A stretch of DNA of 64,000 bases, from the NCBI RefSeq assembly GCF_015767435.1, contig NZ_JADWOV010000268.1, positions 1 through 64,000 of the forward strand. The letters run 5' to 3'. Below, piece after piece: positions 56,257 through 64,000 of this stretch (position 1 is its first letter; each line of letters opens with the position of its first letter). A program made the position numbers and the translations under genes. Source of the DNA: Polaribacter sp. BAL334. GTDB taxonomy: Bacteria > Bacteroidota > Bacteroidia > Flavobacteriales > Flavobacteriaceae. The notes under the pieces are model-generated. The model was not told where the DNA came from. It searched no databases and saw only the letters and a list, made by a program, of their open reading frames with translations.

Positions 56257-57192
56257 ATGAATCATTTACTCGAAATAAACAATGTTGTAAAAACCTATGG
56301 CGATTATACTGCGCTCAACAACGTTTCTTTACAAATACCAAAAGGGAGTGTCTTTGGATTGTTAGGTCCAAATGGCGCTGGAAAAACTTCGTTGATCAGA
56401 ATTATCAATCAAATTACGATGCCAGATTCAGGAACCGTTTTTTTAGATGGAGAACCATTGTCACCAAAACACATTGCTGATATTGGGTATTTACCCGAAG
56501 AAAGAGGGTTGTATAAATCTATGAAAGTTGGGGAACAAGCCTTGTATTTGGCCCAATTGAAAGGTTTGTCAAAAGAAGAAGCCAAGAAAAGATTGAAATA
56601 CTGGTTTGAAAAATTTGATATTGCTTCTTGGTGGGATAAAAAAATAGAGGAACTTTCTAAAGGAATGGCGCAAAAAGTACAATTTATTGTTACGGTAATG
56701 CATCAACCAAAATTATTGATTTTTGATGAACCTTTTTCTGGTTTTGATCCTATCAATGCCCATTTGATTGCCAAAGAAATTTTGCAATTGCGCGATGAAG
56801 GCGCTACCATTATTTTTTCAACACACAGAATGGAATCTGTAGAAGAATTGTGTGATGACATTGCTTTGATTCATAAATCTAATAAAATATTAGACGGAAA
56901 ATTGATAGATATCAAACGAAAATTCAGAACCAATACTTTTGAAATAGGCATTACCACTGAACATAAAGAACAAGTTTTGCAATTGATGAAAGAAAAATTT
57001 GAAGTTTCTCCTGCAGATTTTAAATTGTTTGGAGATGAACTTATTTGCAATGTCAAGCTTTCCAATAATCAATCTTCCAATGATTTATTATCGGTAATAT
57101 CAAAACAGGGAGAAGTGAGACATTTTGTGGAGAAAATTCCAAGTGCTAACGATATTTTTATTGAAGCCGTAAGTAAAAACAATTCATTATGA
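56257..57192 (+). CDS. ABC transporter ATP-binding protein (NatA-like)
   Basis: The ATPase of a Nat-type export or sodium-extrusion ABC system. Walker A GPNGAGKTSL (about 37-46), a signature-like LSKGMAQKV (about 134-142) and Walker B KLLIFDEPFSGFDP. 311 aa from ATG 56257; the open frame upstream of it crosses the marR operator region and is not coding. The permease gene overlaps by 4 bp (ATGA). A TAGTTTTG box lies at 56223-56230. Confidence 0.9.
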   Translation: MNHLLEINNVVKTYGDYTALNNVSLQIPKGSVFGLLGPNGAGKTSLIRIINQITMPDSGTVFLDGEPLSPKHIADIGYLPEERGLYKSMKVGEQALYLAQLKGLSKEEAKKRLKYWFEKFDIASWWDKKIEELSKGMAQKVQFIVTVMHQPKLLIFDEPFSGFDPINAHLIAKEILQLRDEGATIIFSTHRMESVEELCDDIALIHKSNKILDGKLIDIKRKFRTNTFEIGITTEHKEQVLQLMKEKFEVSPADFKLFGDELICNVKLSNNQSSNDLLSVISKQGEVRHFVEKIPSANDIFIEAVSKNNSL

Positions 57193-58514
57193 GCAAGTTA
57201 CAACTAATTATAAAAAGAGAATTTATTGCAAAAGTGCGCAATAAATCATTCATTGTAATGACTTTTTTGAGTCCATTAATTACAGTTGCCATGGGTGCTT
57301 TGGTTTATTTTTTGATGAAAAAAAATGACGAAAAAGTTAAAAAAATCGTGTATGTAGATGAATCAAGATTGTTTTCTAAAGAGGATTTTTCAGATTCAAA
57401 AACAGTTCATTTTGTCGATTTTTCATCCATGGGAATTGAGGAAACCAAAAAAAGAGTAGAAGCAGGGGATTATTATGGTGCGTTGTTTATTCCAGCCATA
57501 GATAGCCTAGAAATTTTAGCAAATTCCATTGAGTTTTATTCCAAAGAATCTCCAGGAATTTCAGTTATGAATGCTTTGGAATCAAAAATTGAAACCAAAC
57601 TTCGAAATAGTAAACTCACAAATTTGGGCATTGATTTGGATAAAATTGCTTCTTCAAAAATCAAAACCGATATCAAAATGTTTAATTTCTCTGGAGAAGA
57701 ATCCTCGAAATTAATCAATGGGTTAAAAATTGGTTTTGGCGCACTTTCAGGATATTTATTGATGATGTTTGTCATTATTTATGGAAGTTCTGTCATGCGA
57801 AGTGTGATTGAAGAAAAAACGAGTAGAATTATAGAAATCATTGTTTCATCCGTAAAACCATTTCAATTGATGATGGGAAAAATCATTGGAAATGCTTCTG
57901 CAGGTTTGTTGCAATTTTTAATTTGGGGAATACTCATTTTTATTATTGGAACGATTACATCTTCCGTTTTTGGATTTACTATGACAGAAATGCAAACATC
58001 AGGAATTTCTGCTGAGCAATTAGAAGCTGCCAAACAAGCAGCTGGAGCTGATAAAATGCAATTGGTGCTACAAGAAATTATGCGTTTGCCATTGCTAAAA
58101 ATGTTTGTGCTGTTCATCTTTTATTTTTTAGGTGGATACATGCTTTACAGTTCACTTTTTGCGGCAGTTGGAGCTGCTGTTGACAACGAAACTGATACGC
58201 AGCAATTCATGTTGCCCATCATGTTACCACTTATTTTGGGAGTTTATGTAGGTTTTGCTACGGTCATCAATGATCCTCATGGGCCCATTTCTGTGGCATT
58301 TTCTTACATTCCATTGACGAGTCCAATTGTGATGTTGATGCGTGTTCCTTTTGGAGTTTCTTGGATGGAATTGGCCATTTCCATGACGCTTTTAGTGGTT
58401 ACTTTTGTGTTTATGGTTTGGTTTGCGGCTAAAATTTACAGAGTTGGAATTTTGATGTATGGAAAAAAACCAACCTACAAAGATTTGTATAAATGGTTGA
58501 AATACAAAGGATAA
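57189..58514 (+). CDS. ABC-2 type transporter permease (NatB-like)
   Basis: The membrane partner of the preceding ATPase. An N-terminal membrane anchor (FIVMTFLSPLITVAMGALVYF) is followed by an extracytoplasmic domain of about 140 residues. Five or more C-terminal membrane helices follow. The conserved VIEEKTSRIIEIIVSSVKPFQLMMGKIIG is the ABC-2 cytoplasmic coupling segment. 441 aa. The transported substrate is unknown. Confidence 0.9.
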   Translation: MSKLQLIIKREFIAKVRNKSFIVMTFLSPLITVAMGALVYFLMKKNDEKVKKIVYVDESRLFSKEDFSDSKTVHFVDFSSMGIEETKKRVEAGDYYGALFIPAIDSLEILANSIEFYSKESPGISVMNALESKIETKLRNSKLTNLGIDLDKIASSKIKTDIKMFNFSGEESSKLINGLKIGFGALSGYLLMMFVIIYGSSVMRSVIEEKTSRIIEIIVSSVKPFQLMMGKIIGNASAGLLQFLIWGILIFIIGTITSSVFGFTMTEMQTSGISAEQLEAAKQAAGADKMQLVLQEIMRLPLLKMFVLFIFYFLGGYMLYSSLFAAVGAAVDNETDTQQFMLPIMLPLILGVYVGFATVINDPHGPISVAFSYIPLTSPIVMLMRVPFGVSWMELAISMTLLVVTFVFMVWFAAKIYRVGILMYGKKPTYKDLYKWLKYKG

Positions 58515-58559
58515 GCAACTAAATATAATTAATTACATATAAAATATATTTTAAAAATC

Positions 58560-59723
58560 ATGTCAAAAATATTAATTATTGAAGATGAAGCTGCCATTCG
58601 TAGAGTGTTGAAAAAAATCATTTCCGAAGAAAATGAAACGTACATTGTAGAAGAAGCAGAAGATGGATTGGAAGGCTTAGAAATGCTTAAAAACAATGAT
58701 TTTGATTTGATTTTGTGTGATATCAAAATGCCGAAAATGGATGGTGTTGAGGTGTTGGAAAAAGCAAAAAAATTAAAACCAGAAATTCCAATTGTGATGA
58801 TTTCTGGACATGGAGATTTGGATACTGCTGTGAATACCATGCGTTTAGGAGCGTTTGATTACATTTCAAAACCACCAGATTTGAATAGATTGCTGAATAC
58901 GGTACGAAATGCTTTAGAGCAAAAAGTATTGGTGGTTGAGAATAAATTATTGAAGAAAAAAATCAGTAAAAATTTTGAAATGGTTGGTGAAAGTGAGCCT
59001 ATCAATCATATCAAAGAAATTATTGAAAAAGTAGCCAATACAGAAGCTAGAGTATTGATAACTGGCCCCAATGGAACTGGAAAAGAGTTGGTTGCACATT
59101 GGCTGCACGAAAAATCAAGCAGAGCTCAAGCGCCTTTAATTGAAGTAAATTGCGCTGCAATTCCATCAGAATTGATTGAAAGTGAGTTGTTTGGTCATGT
59201 AAAAGGATCTTTTACTGGAGCCAATAAAGACAGAGCAGGAAAATTTGAATCTGCAAACGGAGGAACCATTTTTTTAGATGAAATAGGAGACATGAGTTTA
59301 TCTGCTCAAGCCAAAGTATTGCGTGCTTTGCAAGAAAATAAAGTAGCAAGAGTTGGTTCTGACAAAGATATCAATGTAAACGTAAGAGTAGTTGCTGCCA
59401 CCAATAAAGATTTGCAAAAGGAGATTGCTGAAGGAAATTTCAGAGAAGATTTATATCACAGATTGGCTGTAATTTTAATAAAAGTTCCTGCTTTGAACGA
59501 TCGTAGAGAAGATATTCCTTTATTGGTTAATTTTTTTGCTGATAAAATTTCGGAAGAACAAGGAACTGTTAAAAAACAGTTTTCAAAAGACGCCATTCAA
59601 TTATTAAAAGAATATAATTGGACAGGAAATATCCGTGAATTGCGCAATGTTGTAGAGCGATTGATCATTTTAGGAGAAAAAGAAGTTTCTGCAAAAGATG
59701 TTCAACTATTTGCTCAGAAATAA
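58560..59723 (+). CDS. NtrC-type sigma-54 response regulator without DNA-binding domain
   Basis: A two-component activator of sigma-54 RNA polymerase. The receiver domain (1-120) has the phospho-acceptor Asp54 (CDIKMP) and the Lys in SKPP. The AAA+ domain has Walker A GPNGTGKE (about 163-170), GSFTGA (the sigma-54-contact loop GAFTGA), Walker B TIFLDEIGD and the R-finger segment. The protein ends 12-15 residues after the AAA+ domain (VSAKDVQLFAQK), so the usual Fis-type helix-turn-helix is missing. 387 aa. It may act from solution without enhancer binding. No histidine kinase gene is adjacent. Confidence 0.9.
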   Translation: MSKILIIEDEAAIRRVLKKIISEENETYIVEEAEDGLEGLEMLKNNDFDLILCDIKMPKMDGVEVLEKAKKLKPEIPIVMISGHGDLDTAVNTMRLGAFDYISKPPDLNRLLNTVRNALEQKVLVVENKLLKKKISKNFEMVGESEPINHIKEIIEKVANTEARVLITGPNGTGKELVAHWLHEKSSRAQAPLIEVNCAAIPSELIESELFGHVKGSFTGANKDRAGKFESANGGTIFLDEIGDMSLSAQAKVLRALQENKVARVGSDKDINVNVRVVAATNKDLQKEIAEGNFREDLYHRLAVILIKVPALNDRREDIPLLVNFFADKISEEQGTVKKQFSKDAIQLLKEYNWTGNIRELRNVVERLIILGEKEVSAKDVQLFAQK

Positions 59724-59743
59724 TTTAAAATAAATTTTGGAGT

Positions 59744-60598
59744 ATGAATTTAGATAAATACAAAGTTTTTGCTGATATTCAATTGAAAGATTTGCCTACA
59801 AAAGAGGAGGTAAAAAACGCAAAAAAAGACATTGAGAAAATCAGAAAAAAACTGAGTGAACTCCAAGATGCTATGTATGCTGAAGGAAAATACAGTGTTT
59901 TAATTTGCCTTCAAGGAATGGATACTTCAGGAAAAGACAGTTTGATTCGTGAGGTTTTTAAAGATATCAACGCTCGTGGAGTGATGGTGTATAGTTTTAA
60001 AGTGCCAACGGAATTAGAGCTAAAACACGATTTTTTGTGGCGTCATTACATTGCGTTACCAGCCAAAGGAAAAATGGCCATTTTCAACAGGTCTCATTAT
60101 GAAAATGTGTTGGTTACCAGAGTAAACCCTTCTTATATTTTTAGCGAAAATATTCCATCAATCAAAAGTGTAGAGGATGTAACTGATGCTTTTTTTCATG
60201 ATAGAATGAACAGAATTAACGATTTTGAATATCATTTAGCAAAAAACGGAACCATTATTTTAAAGTTCTTTTTAAATATGTCAAAAGAAGAACAAAAAAA
60301 TAGATTATTAAGAAGATTGGAATTGCCTCACAAAAATTGGAAGTTTTCAAAAGGAGACTTGAAAGAGCGAAAATTGTGGGATAAATATATGATTTGTTAT
60401 GAAGATTTATTGCAAAAAACCTCTAAAGAAAACGCCCCTTGGTTTGTGATTCCTGCTGATGACAAAGAATCTGCACGAATTATTTTAGCCAAAATTTTGT
60501 TGAAAGAATTGCAAAAATATAATTTTACAGAACCCAAATTACCACCAGAAATTCATGCTCAAATTGGTGATTTTAAAGCAGCATTGAATAACGAATAA
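59744..60598 (+). CDS. ppk2: Polyphosphate kinase 2 family protein
   Basis: Uses polyphosphate to phosphorylate nucleotides (or the reverse). Walker A GMDTSGKDS (about 64-72), a lid segment RHYIALPAKGK, Walker B FNRSHYENVL and RLNDFEYHLA-type motif (here RINDFEYHLAKNG). 284 aa, a single-domain PPK2. It lies 20 bp after the response regulator gene; the two are likely co-transcribed. Confidence 0.9.
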   Translation: MNLDKYKVFADIQLKDLPTKEEVKNAKKDIEKIRKKLSELQDAMYAEGKYSVLICLQGMDTSGKDSLIREVFKDINARGVMVYSFKVPTELELKHDFLWRHYIALPAKGKMAIFNRSHYENVLVTRVNPSYIFSENIPSIKSVEDVTDAFFHDRMNRINDFEYHLAKNGTIILKFFLNMSKEEQKNRLLRRLELPHKNWKFSKGDLKERKLWDKYMICYEDLLQKTSKENAPWFVIPADDKESARIILAKILLKELQKYNFTEPKLPPEIHAQIGDFKAALNNE

Positions 60599-60681
60599 CT
60601 AAAAAATGTTCAAAATTTTGAATTTGAAATTCAAAGTTGAACAAATATAAACACGATACATAGAATCTAAAATTTTAAATT

Positions 60682-61509
60682 TTGAACTTAAACCTTACAA
60701 AACCAATTATATTTTTCGATTTAGAAACCACAGGAGTCAATATTGCCAGTGACAGAATTGTAGAAATTTCCATTCTAAAAGTTTTTCCAAACGGAAACAA
60801 AGAAAGTAAAACCTGGCTGGTAAATCCGGAAATTGAAATTCCTGTAGAAGCATCTGCAATTCACGGAATTACCAACGAAAAAGTGGTGATGGAACCTACT
60901 TTTAAAGAATTGGCTCCAAAAATCAACGAATTGATTGCAGATTGTGATTTGGCGGGTTTTAATTCCAATCGTTTTGACATTCCTTTGTTGGCTGAAGAAT
61001 TGATGCGCTCAGGAATTGACTTTGACATGAACAACCGAAAAGCGATAGATGTTCAGGTAATTTTTCATAAAAAAGAACAACGCACTTTAAGCGCAGGCTA
61101 TCAATTTTACTGTGGTAAAAACTTGGAGGACGCTCATAGCGCAGAAGCTGATACCAATGCAACCTATGAAATTTTGTTAGCTCAACTGGAAAAATATGAA
61201 GATATTGGAAACACTGTTGATAGTCTGAGTGAATTTTCATCTCACAGAGATAGAGCAGATTTTGCAGGATTTGTATTGTATAATGAACAAGGAAATGAAA
61301 TATTTTCATTCGGAAAATACAAAGGAAGGACTGTAGAAGAAGTGTTGATTGAAAACCCTGGCTATTTTGCTTGGATGCAAAATGCTGATTTTCCTTTATA
61401 TACCAAAAAAGTGTTAAAAGATATCAAAGAACGCATGAATACTGCAAAAAATGAATTGTCTGATGCAGAAAAATTAAGAGCTTTGCAGTTAAAGTTTAAC
61501 AATAAATAA
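60682..61509 (+). CDS. DnaQ-like 3'-5' exonuclease
   Basis: A DEDDh exonuclease like the Pol III epsilon subunit. FFDLETTG (Exo I, Asp and Glu at about 13 and 15), GFNSNRFDIPLLAEEL (Exo II) and AHSAEADTNAT (Exo III, His and Asp) are all present. A C-terminal segment holds FSFGKYKGRTVEEV and GYFAWMQN, a small domain found in ExoX-like proteins. TTG 60682 is the likely start, because the frame has a stop at 60676 and no ATG before Exo I. Confidence 0.87.
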   Translation: MNLNLTKPIIFFDLETTGVNIASDRIVEISILKVFPNGNKESKTWLVNPEIEIPVEASAIHGITNEKVVMEPTFKELAPKINELIADCDLAGFNSNRFDIPLLAEELMRSGIDFDMNNRKAIDVQVIFHKKEQRTLSAGYQFYCGKNLEDAHSAEADTNATYEILLAQLEKYEDIGNTVDSLSEFSSHRDRADFAGFVLYNEQGNEIFSFGKYKGRTVEEVLIENPGYFAWMQNADFPLYTKKVLKDIKERMNTAKNELSDAEKLRALQLKFNNK

Positions 61510-61527
61510 TTCCTCCTACAACCAATT

Positions 61528-62013
61528 ATGTTCACAGCATACAACAATTTACCCAACAATTCCAGAGTTTGGATTTATCAATCTGATAGAGAATTTAGCC
61601 AAAATGAAGTGGATTTCATCACTGAAAAAGCAATCGAATTTATCAATAATTGGACACGTCATGGAGATGATTTGAAAGGGTCATTCACCATTAAATACCA
61701 TCAGTTTTTGGTATTGGCAGTTGATGAAAACTTCAACAATGTTTCTGGCTGTTCTATTGATGCTTCTGTCAGATTTATCAAACAATTAGAAGCGGTTTTA
61801 AAAGTTGATTTGATGAACAAAATGAACGTCACTTTTAAACATGGTGAACATATCAATATGGTAAAATTAGCCGATTTTCAGCAGTTTGCTAAGGATAAAA
61901 AAATTACGGATGAAACCATTGTTTTTAACAATTTAGTGAGCACCAAAGAAGATTTTGAAACTAACTGGGAAATCCCTGCAAAGCAGAGTTGGCATCAAAG
62001 GTTTCTCATATAA
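61528..62013 (+). CDS. Conserved Bacteroidota protein of unknown function (161 aa)
   Basis: A soluble protein with no signal peptide. Conserved-looking stretches are NNLPNNSRVWIYQSDREFSQNEVDFI, INNWTRHGDDLKGSF and FNNVSGCSIDASVRFIKQLE. There is no P-loop, so the name 'ABC transporter ATPase' that I recall being used for relatives is not supported by this sequence. It lies 18 bp after the exonuclease gene and 65 bp before the glycosidase gene. Confidence 0.8.
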   Translation: MFTAYNNLPNNSRVWIYQSDREFSQNEVDFITEKAIEFINNWTRHGDDLKGSFTIKYHQFLVLAVDENFNNVSGCSIDASVRFIKQLEAVLKVDLMNKMNVTFKHGEHINMVKLADFQQFAKDKKITDETIVFNNLVSTKEDFETNWEIPAKQSWHQRFLI

Positions 62014-62078
62014 AATTTTTCTAGTTTTCAATTTATAAAATCCATAATCCTACAAATTCTTTGAATACAATTTATCCA

Positions 62079-64000
62079 ATGAAAAACTTACTAACGTTTA
62101 TTTTTCTATTTTTTTTCCTTACTAATTTTCGTGCTCAAACAGTGGATCCTTTAAAAACAAAAGATGTTGAAGCACAAGAAATTTGGGTAGATAGTATTCT
62201 GAAAACCATGACCATTGATGAAAAAATTGGTCAATTATTCATGATGCAAGCCTATTCAAATTCCGATAAAAAACACGAGGATTTTATAAGCGAATTGATT
62301 GCAAAGTACCACATTGGAAATTTGATTTTCATGCAAGGAACTCCTGAAAAACAGGCAACATTGACCAATACCTATCAATCTATTTCGAAACTTCCTTTGA
62401 TGATTGGTTTTGATGGAGAATGGGGTTTAGACATGCGTTTAAAAAACACATATAAGTTTCCTTGGAACATGACTTTAGGAGCCATTAAAGATGAAAATTT
62501 GATTCATAAATTTGGTGAACATTTAGGAAAACATTGCAAAAGATTGGGAATTCATATCAATTTTGCACCAGTTGTGGACATCAATACAAATCCCGAAAAT
62601 CCAATTATTGGCAATCGTTCTTTTGGAGAAAACAAAGAAAATGTGACTCAAAAAGCCATTGCTTTTACACAAGGAATGCAAAAAATGGGCGTGTTAGCCA
62701 ATGCCAAACATTTTCCTGGACATGGAGATACTTCAACAGATTCTCATTTGACTTTGCCAACCATTACTTTTGATAAAAATCGATTGGATTCTGTAGAAAT
62801 TTATCCCTACAAACAATTATTTGATGTTGGAATTGCCAGTGTAATGACAGCACATTTGAGTGTCCCAAGTTTAGAATCGGATGCAAAATTACCCACGTCA
62901 CTATCCAAAAATGTGATTACGAATTTGCTCAAACAAGAATTGGGTTTCAACGGATTGATTATTACTGATGGTTTGAATATGAAAGGCGCATCCAATTATG
63001 CCACTTCTGCAGAAATCAATTTGGCTGCAATTATGGCTGGAAACGATTTGCTATTGATTCCAAATGATGTTCCTGGAACTGTGCGACTCATCAAACAAGC
63101 ATTAATGTTAAAAACCTTGACTGAAGAGCGCATCAATTTTTCTGTAAAAAAAATATTGAAAGCGAAATATTGGTTGGGATTACAAAATTACAAACCTATT
63201 GATGTAGTGAATCTTACTGAAGATTTAAACACCATTCAAGATGAATTGTTGCACAGAAAATTGGTAGAAAATTCGTTGACATTGATTAAAAACAATCAAA
63301 ATCAATTGCCATTTACAGAGCTGCAAACCAAGAAATTTGCGTACGTAAAATTGGGTGATGACATTGGAAATGATTTTTTACAGATGCTAAAAAATTACAG
63401 CAAAGTTGATGAAATTACCGACCAAAATTTAGACGGTTTGATTACCAAATTAAAACCCTATTCTCATGTGATTATTGGTTTTCACAAATCCAATGCAAAT
63501 CCATGGAAAACGTATAAATTTACAGATAAAGAATTGGTTTGGTTGCAAGAAATTGCCCGTTTGAAAAACGTAATTTTAGACGTTTTTACAAGTCCCTATA
63601 GTTTGTTGCAAATCAAGTCTTTTGCCAATATCGAAACCATTTTAGTTTCGTATCAAAACAGTAAAATTTCCCAAGAAATCTCTGCACAATTGTTGTTTGG
63701 TGTTTTCCAGGCAAAAGGAAAATTGCCAGTTTCTATTGGAGAAAATTTCAGTGTTGGAACTGGTTTATCAACACCAAATTTAAACAGATTGGGGTATTCA
63801 ATTCCTGAAGAAGTAAACATGTCATCCAAAAAATTAGCTAAAATTGATGCTTTCGCAGATACTATTTTGAAGGAAAAAATGGCTCCAGGATTTCAGGTGT
63901 TGGTTGCCAGAAAAGGAAAAGTGATTTTTCATAAAAGCTATGGATATCACACAGATGAAAAAAAGATTCCTGTAAAAAATTCAGATGTATATGATTTGGC
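62079..64000 (+). CDS. NagZ-type GH3 glycosidase fused to a serine-hydrolase domain (partial, runs off the window)
   Basis: An exported GH3 beta-N-acetylhexosaminidase. The signal peptide is MKNLLTFIFLFFFLTNFRAQ. The GH3 barrel has the NagZ motif KHFPGHGDTSTDSH (about residues 210-223, catalytic His) and the nucleophile region LIITDGLNMKGA. A second GH3 domain follows, then (from about residue 585) a segment like class C beta-lactamase/serine hydrolases (MAPGFQVLVARKGKVIFHKSYGY). The frame is open to the last base, so at least 640 residues are seen and the C-terminus is missing. It would release amino sugars from peptidoglycan fragments. Confidence 0.88.
   Translation, partial: MKNLLTFIFLFFFLTNFRAQTVDPLKTKDVEAQEIWVDSILKTMTIDEKIGQLFMMQAYSNSDKKHEDFISELIAKYHIGNLIFMQGTPEKQATLTNTYQSISKLPLMIGFDGEWGLDMRLKNTYKFPWNMTLGAIKDENLIHKFGEHLGKHCKRLGIHINFAPVVDINTNPENPIIGNRSFGENKENVTQKAIAFTQGMQKMGVLANAKHFPGHGDTSTDSHLTLPTITFDKNRLDSVEIYPYKQLFDVGIASVMTAHLSVPSLESDAKLPTSLSKNVITNLLKQELGFNGLIITDGLNMKGASNYATSAEINLAAIMAGNDLLLIPNDVPGTVRLIKQALMLKTLTEERINFSVKKILKAKYWLGLQNYKPIDVVNLTEDLNTIQDELLHRKLVENSLTLIKNNQNQLPFTELQTKKFAYVKLGDDIGNDFLQMLKNYSKVDEITDQNLDGLITKLKPYSHVIIGFHKSNANPWKTYKFTDKELVWLQEIARLKNVILDVFTSPYSLLQIKSFANIETILVSYQNSKISQEISAQLLFGVFQAKGKLPVSIGENFSVGTGLSTPNLNRLGYSIPEEVNMSSKKLAKIDAFADTILKEKMAPGFQVLVARKGKVIFHKSYGYHTDEKKIPVKNSDVYDL

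Noticed and set aside
61528..62013. 'ABC transporter ATPase' name for the 161-aa protein
   Set aside because: No Walker A, Walker B or LSGGQ motif is present; it is kept as a conserved protein of unknown function.

Overview
The window reads as chromosomal DNA of a low-GC member of the Bacteroidota, most likely Flavobacteriaceae. Three lines support this. Several genes are preceded by the family's promoter, TTG then 19-20 nt then TAnnTTTG (11620-11649, 29775-29804, 38921-38951, 9405-9435). A type IX secretion protein (PorQ) sits next to cmk. rpsA has the six-S1-domain form. The genus cannot be fixed from the sequence alone. No tRNA, rRNA, transposase or CRISPR array was found.

Region 1 (1-37.5 kb) is a surface-polysaccharide island. 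The left edge carries a TviB/WbpO-type UDP-HexNAc dehydrogenase, a WbpB-like oxidase and an orphan Wzc-type tyrosine kinase on the minus strand. A stretch of unrecognised genes and a PAP2 phosphatase follows. The main sugar block (11.7-31.2 kb) holds two small nucleotidyltransferases and UDP-glucuronate 4-epimerase, then fcl, ugd and gmd. These give UDP-GlcA, UDP-GalA and GDP-L-fucose. Next come a Wzx flippase, an SDR enzyme, a MenD-like ThDP enzyme, a pyruvyltransferase-family protein, three GT4 enzymes, a Wzy polymerase, an acyltransferase, a WecG/TagA-type transferase and a WcaJ-type initiating phosphotransferase. Wza and a second Wzc follow, then a PF14907-type nucleotidyltransferase and a PHP-type tyrosine phosphatase. 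Together they describe a Wzx/Wzy-dependent capsule or exopolysaccharide pathway: precursors, initiation, repeat-unit assembly, flipping, polymerisation, and export controlled by tyrosine phosphorylation. The stretch 17.7-28.3 kb is visibly more AT-rich than its flanks, as expected of an exchangeable serotype cassette.

Region 2 (37.5-45.1 kb) is accessory. It holds a MntA/HepT toxin-antitoxin pair, a BadF-type sugar kinase, an AAA/DUF4143-type ATPase bracketed by direct repeats, porQ-cmk, and a zeta-toxin-like gene broken by a one-base frameshift at its P-loop.

Region 3 (45.1-64 kb) is mostly core metabolism: queE with a lipoprotein RidA, rpsA, an M28 peptidase, and a marR-fadN-fadA-fadE beta-oxidation operon with paired palindromic operators. 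It continues with a Nat-type ABC exporter, a sigma-54 activator lacking its DNA-binding domain, PPK2, a DnaQ-like exonuclease, a conserved small protein, and the start of a NagZ-type glycosidase fused to a serine-hydrolase domain that runs off the window.

A striking feature is the density of intergenic repeats. They include a 16-bp tandem array, an inverted pair of about 130-bp MITE-like elements, REP-like hairpins, and composite low-complexity tracts. They lie almost entirely in the polysaccharide and accessory part and nearly vanish in the core-gene part. The second Wzc also carries a (GGCTAT)n array that encodes its tyrosine cluster.
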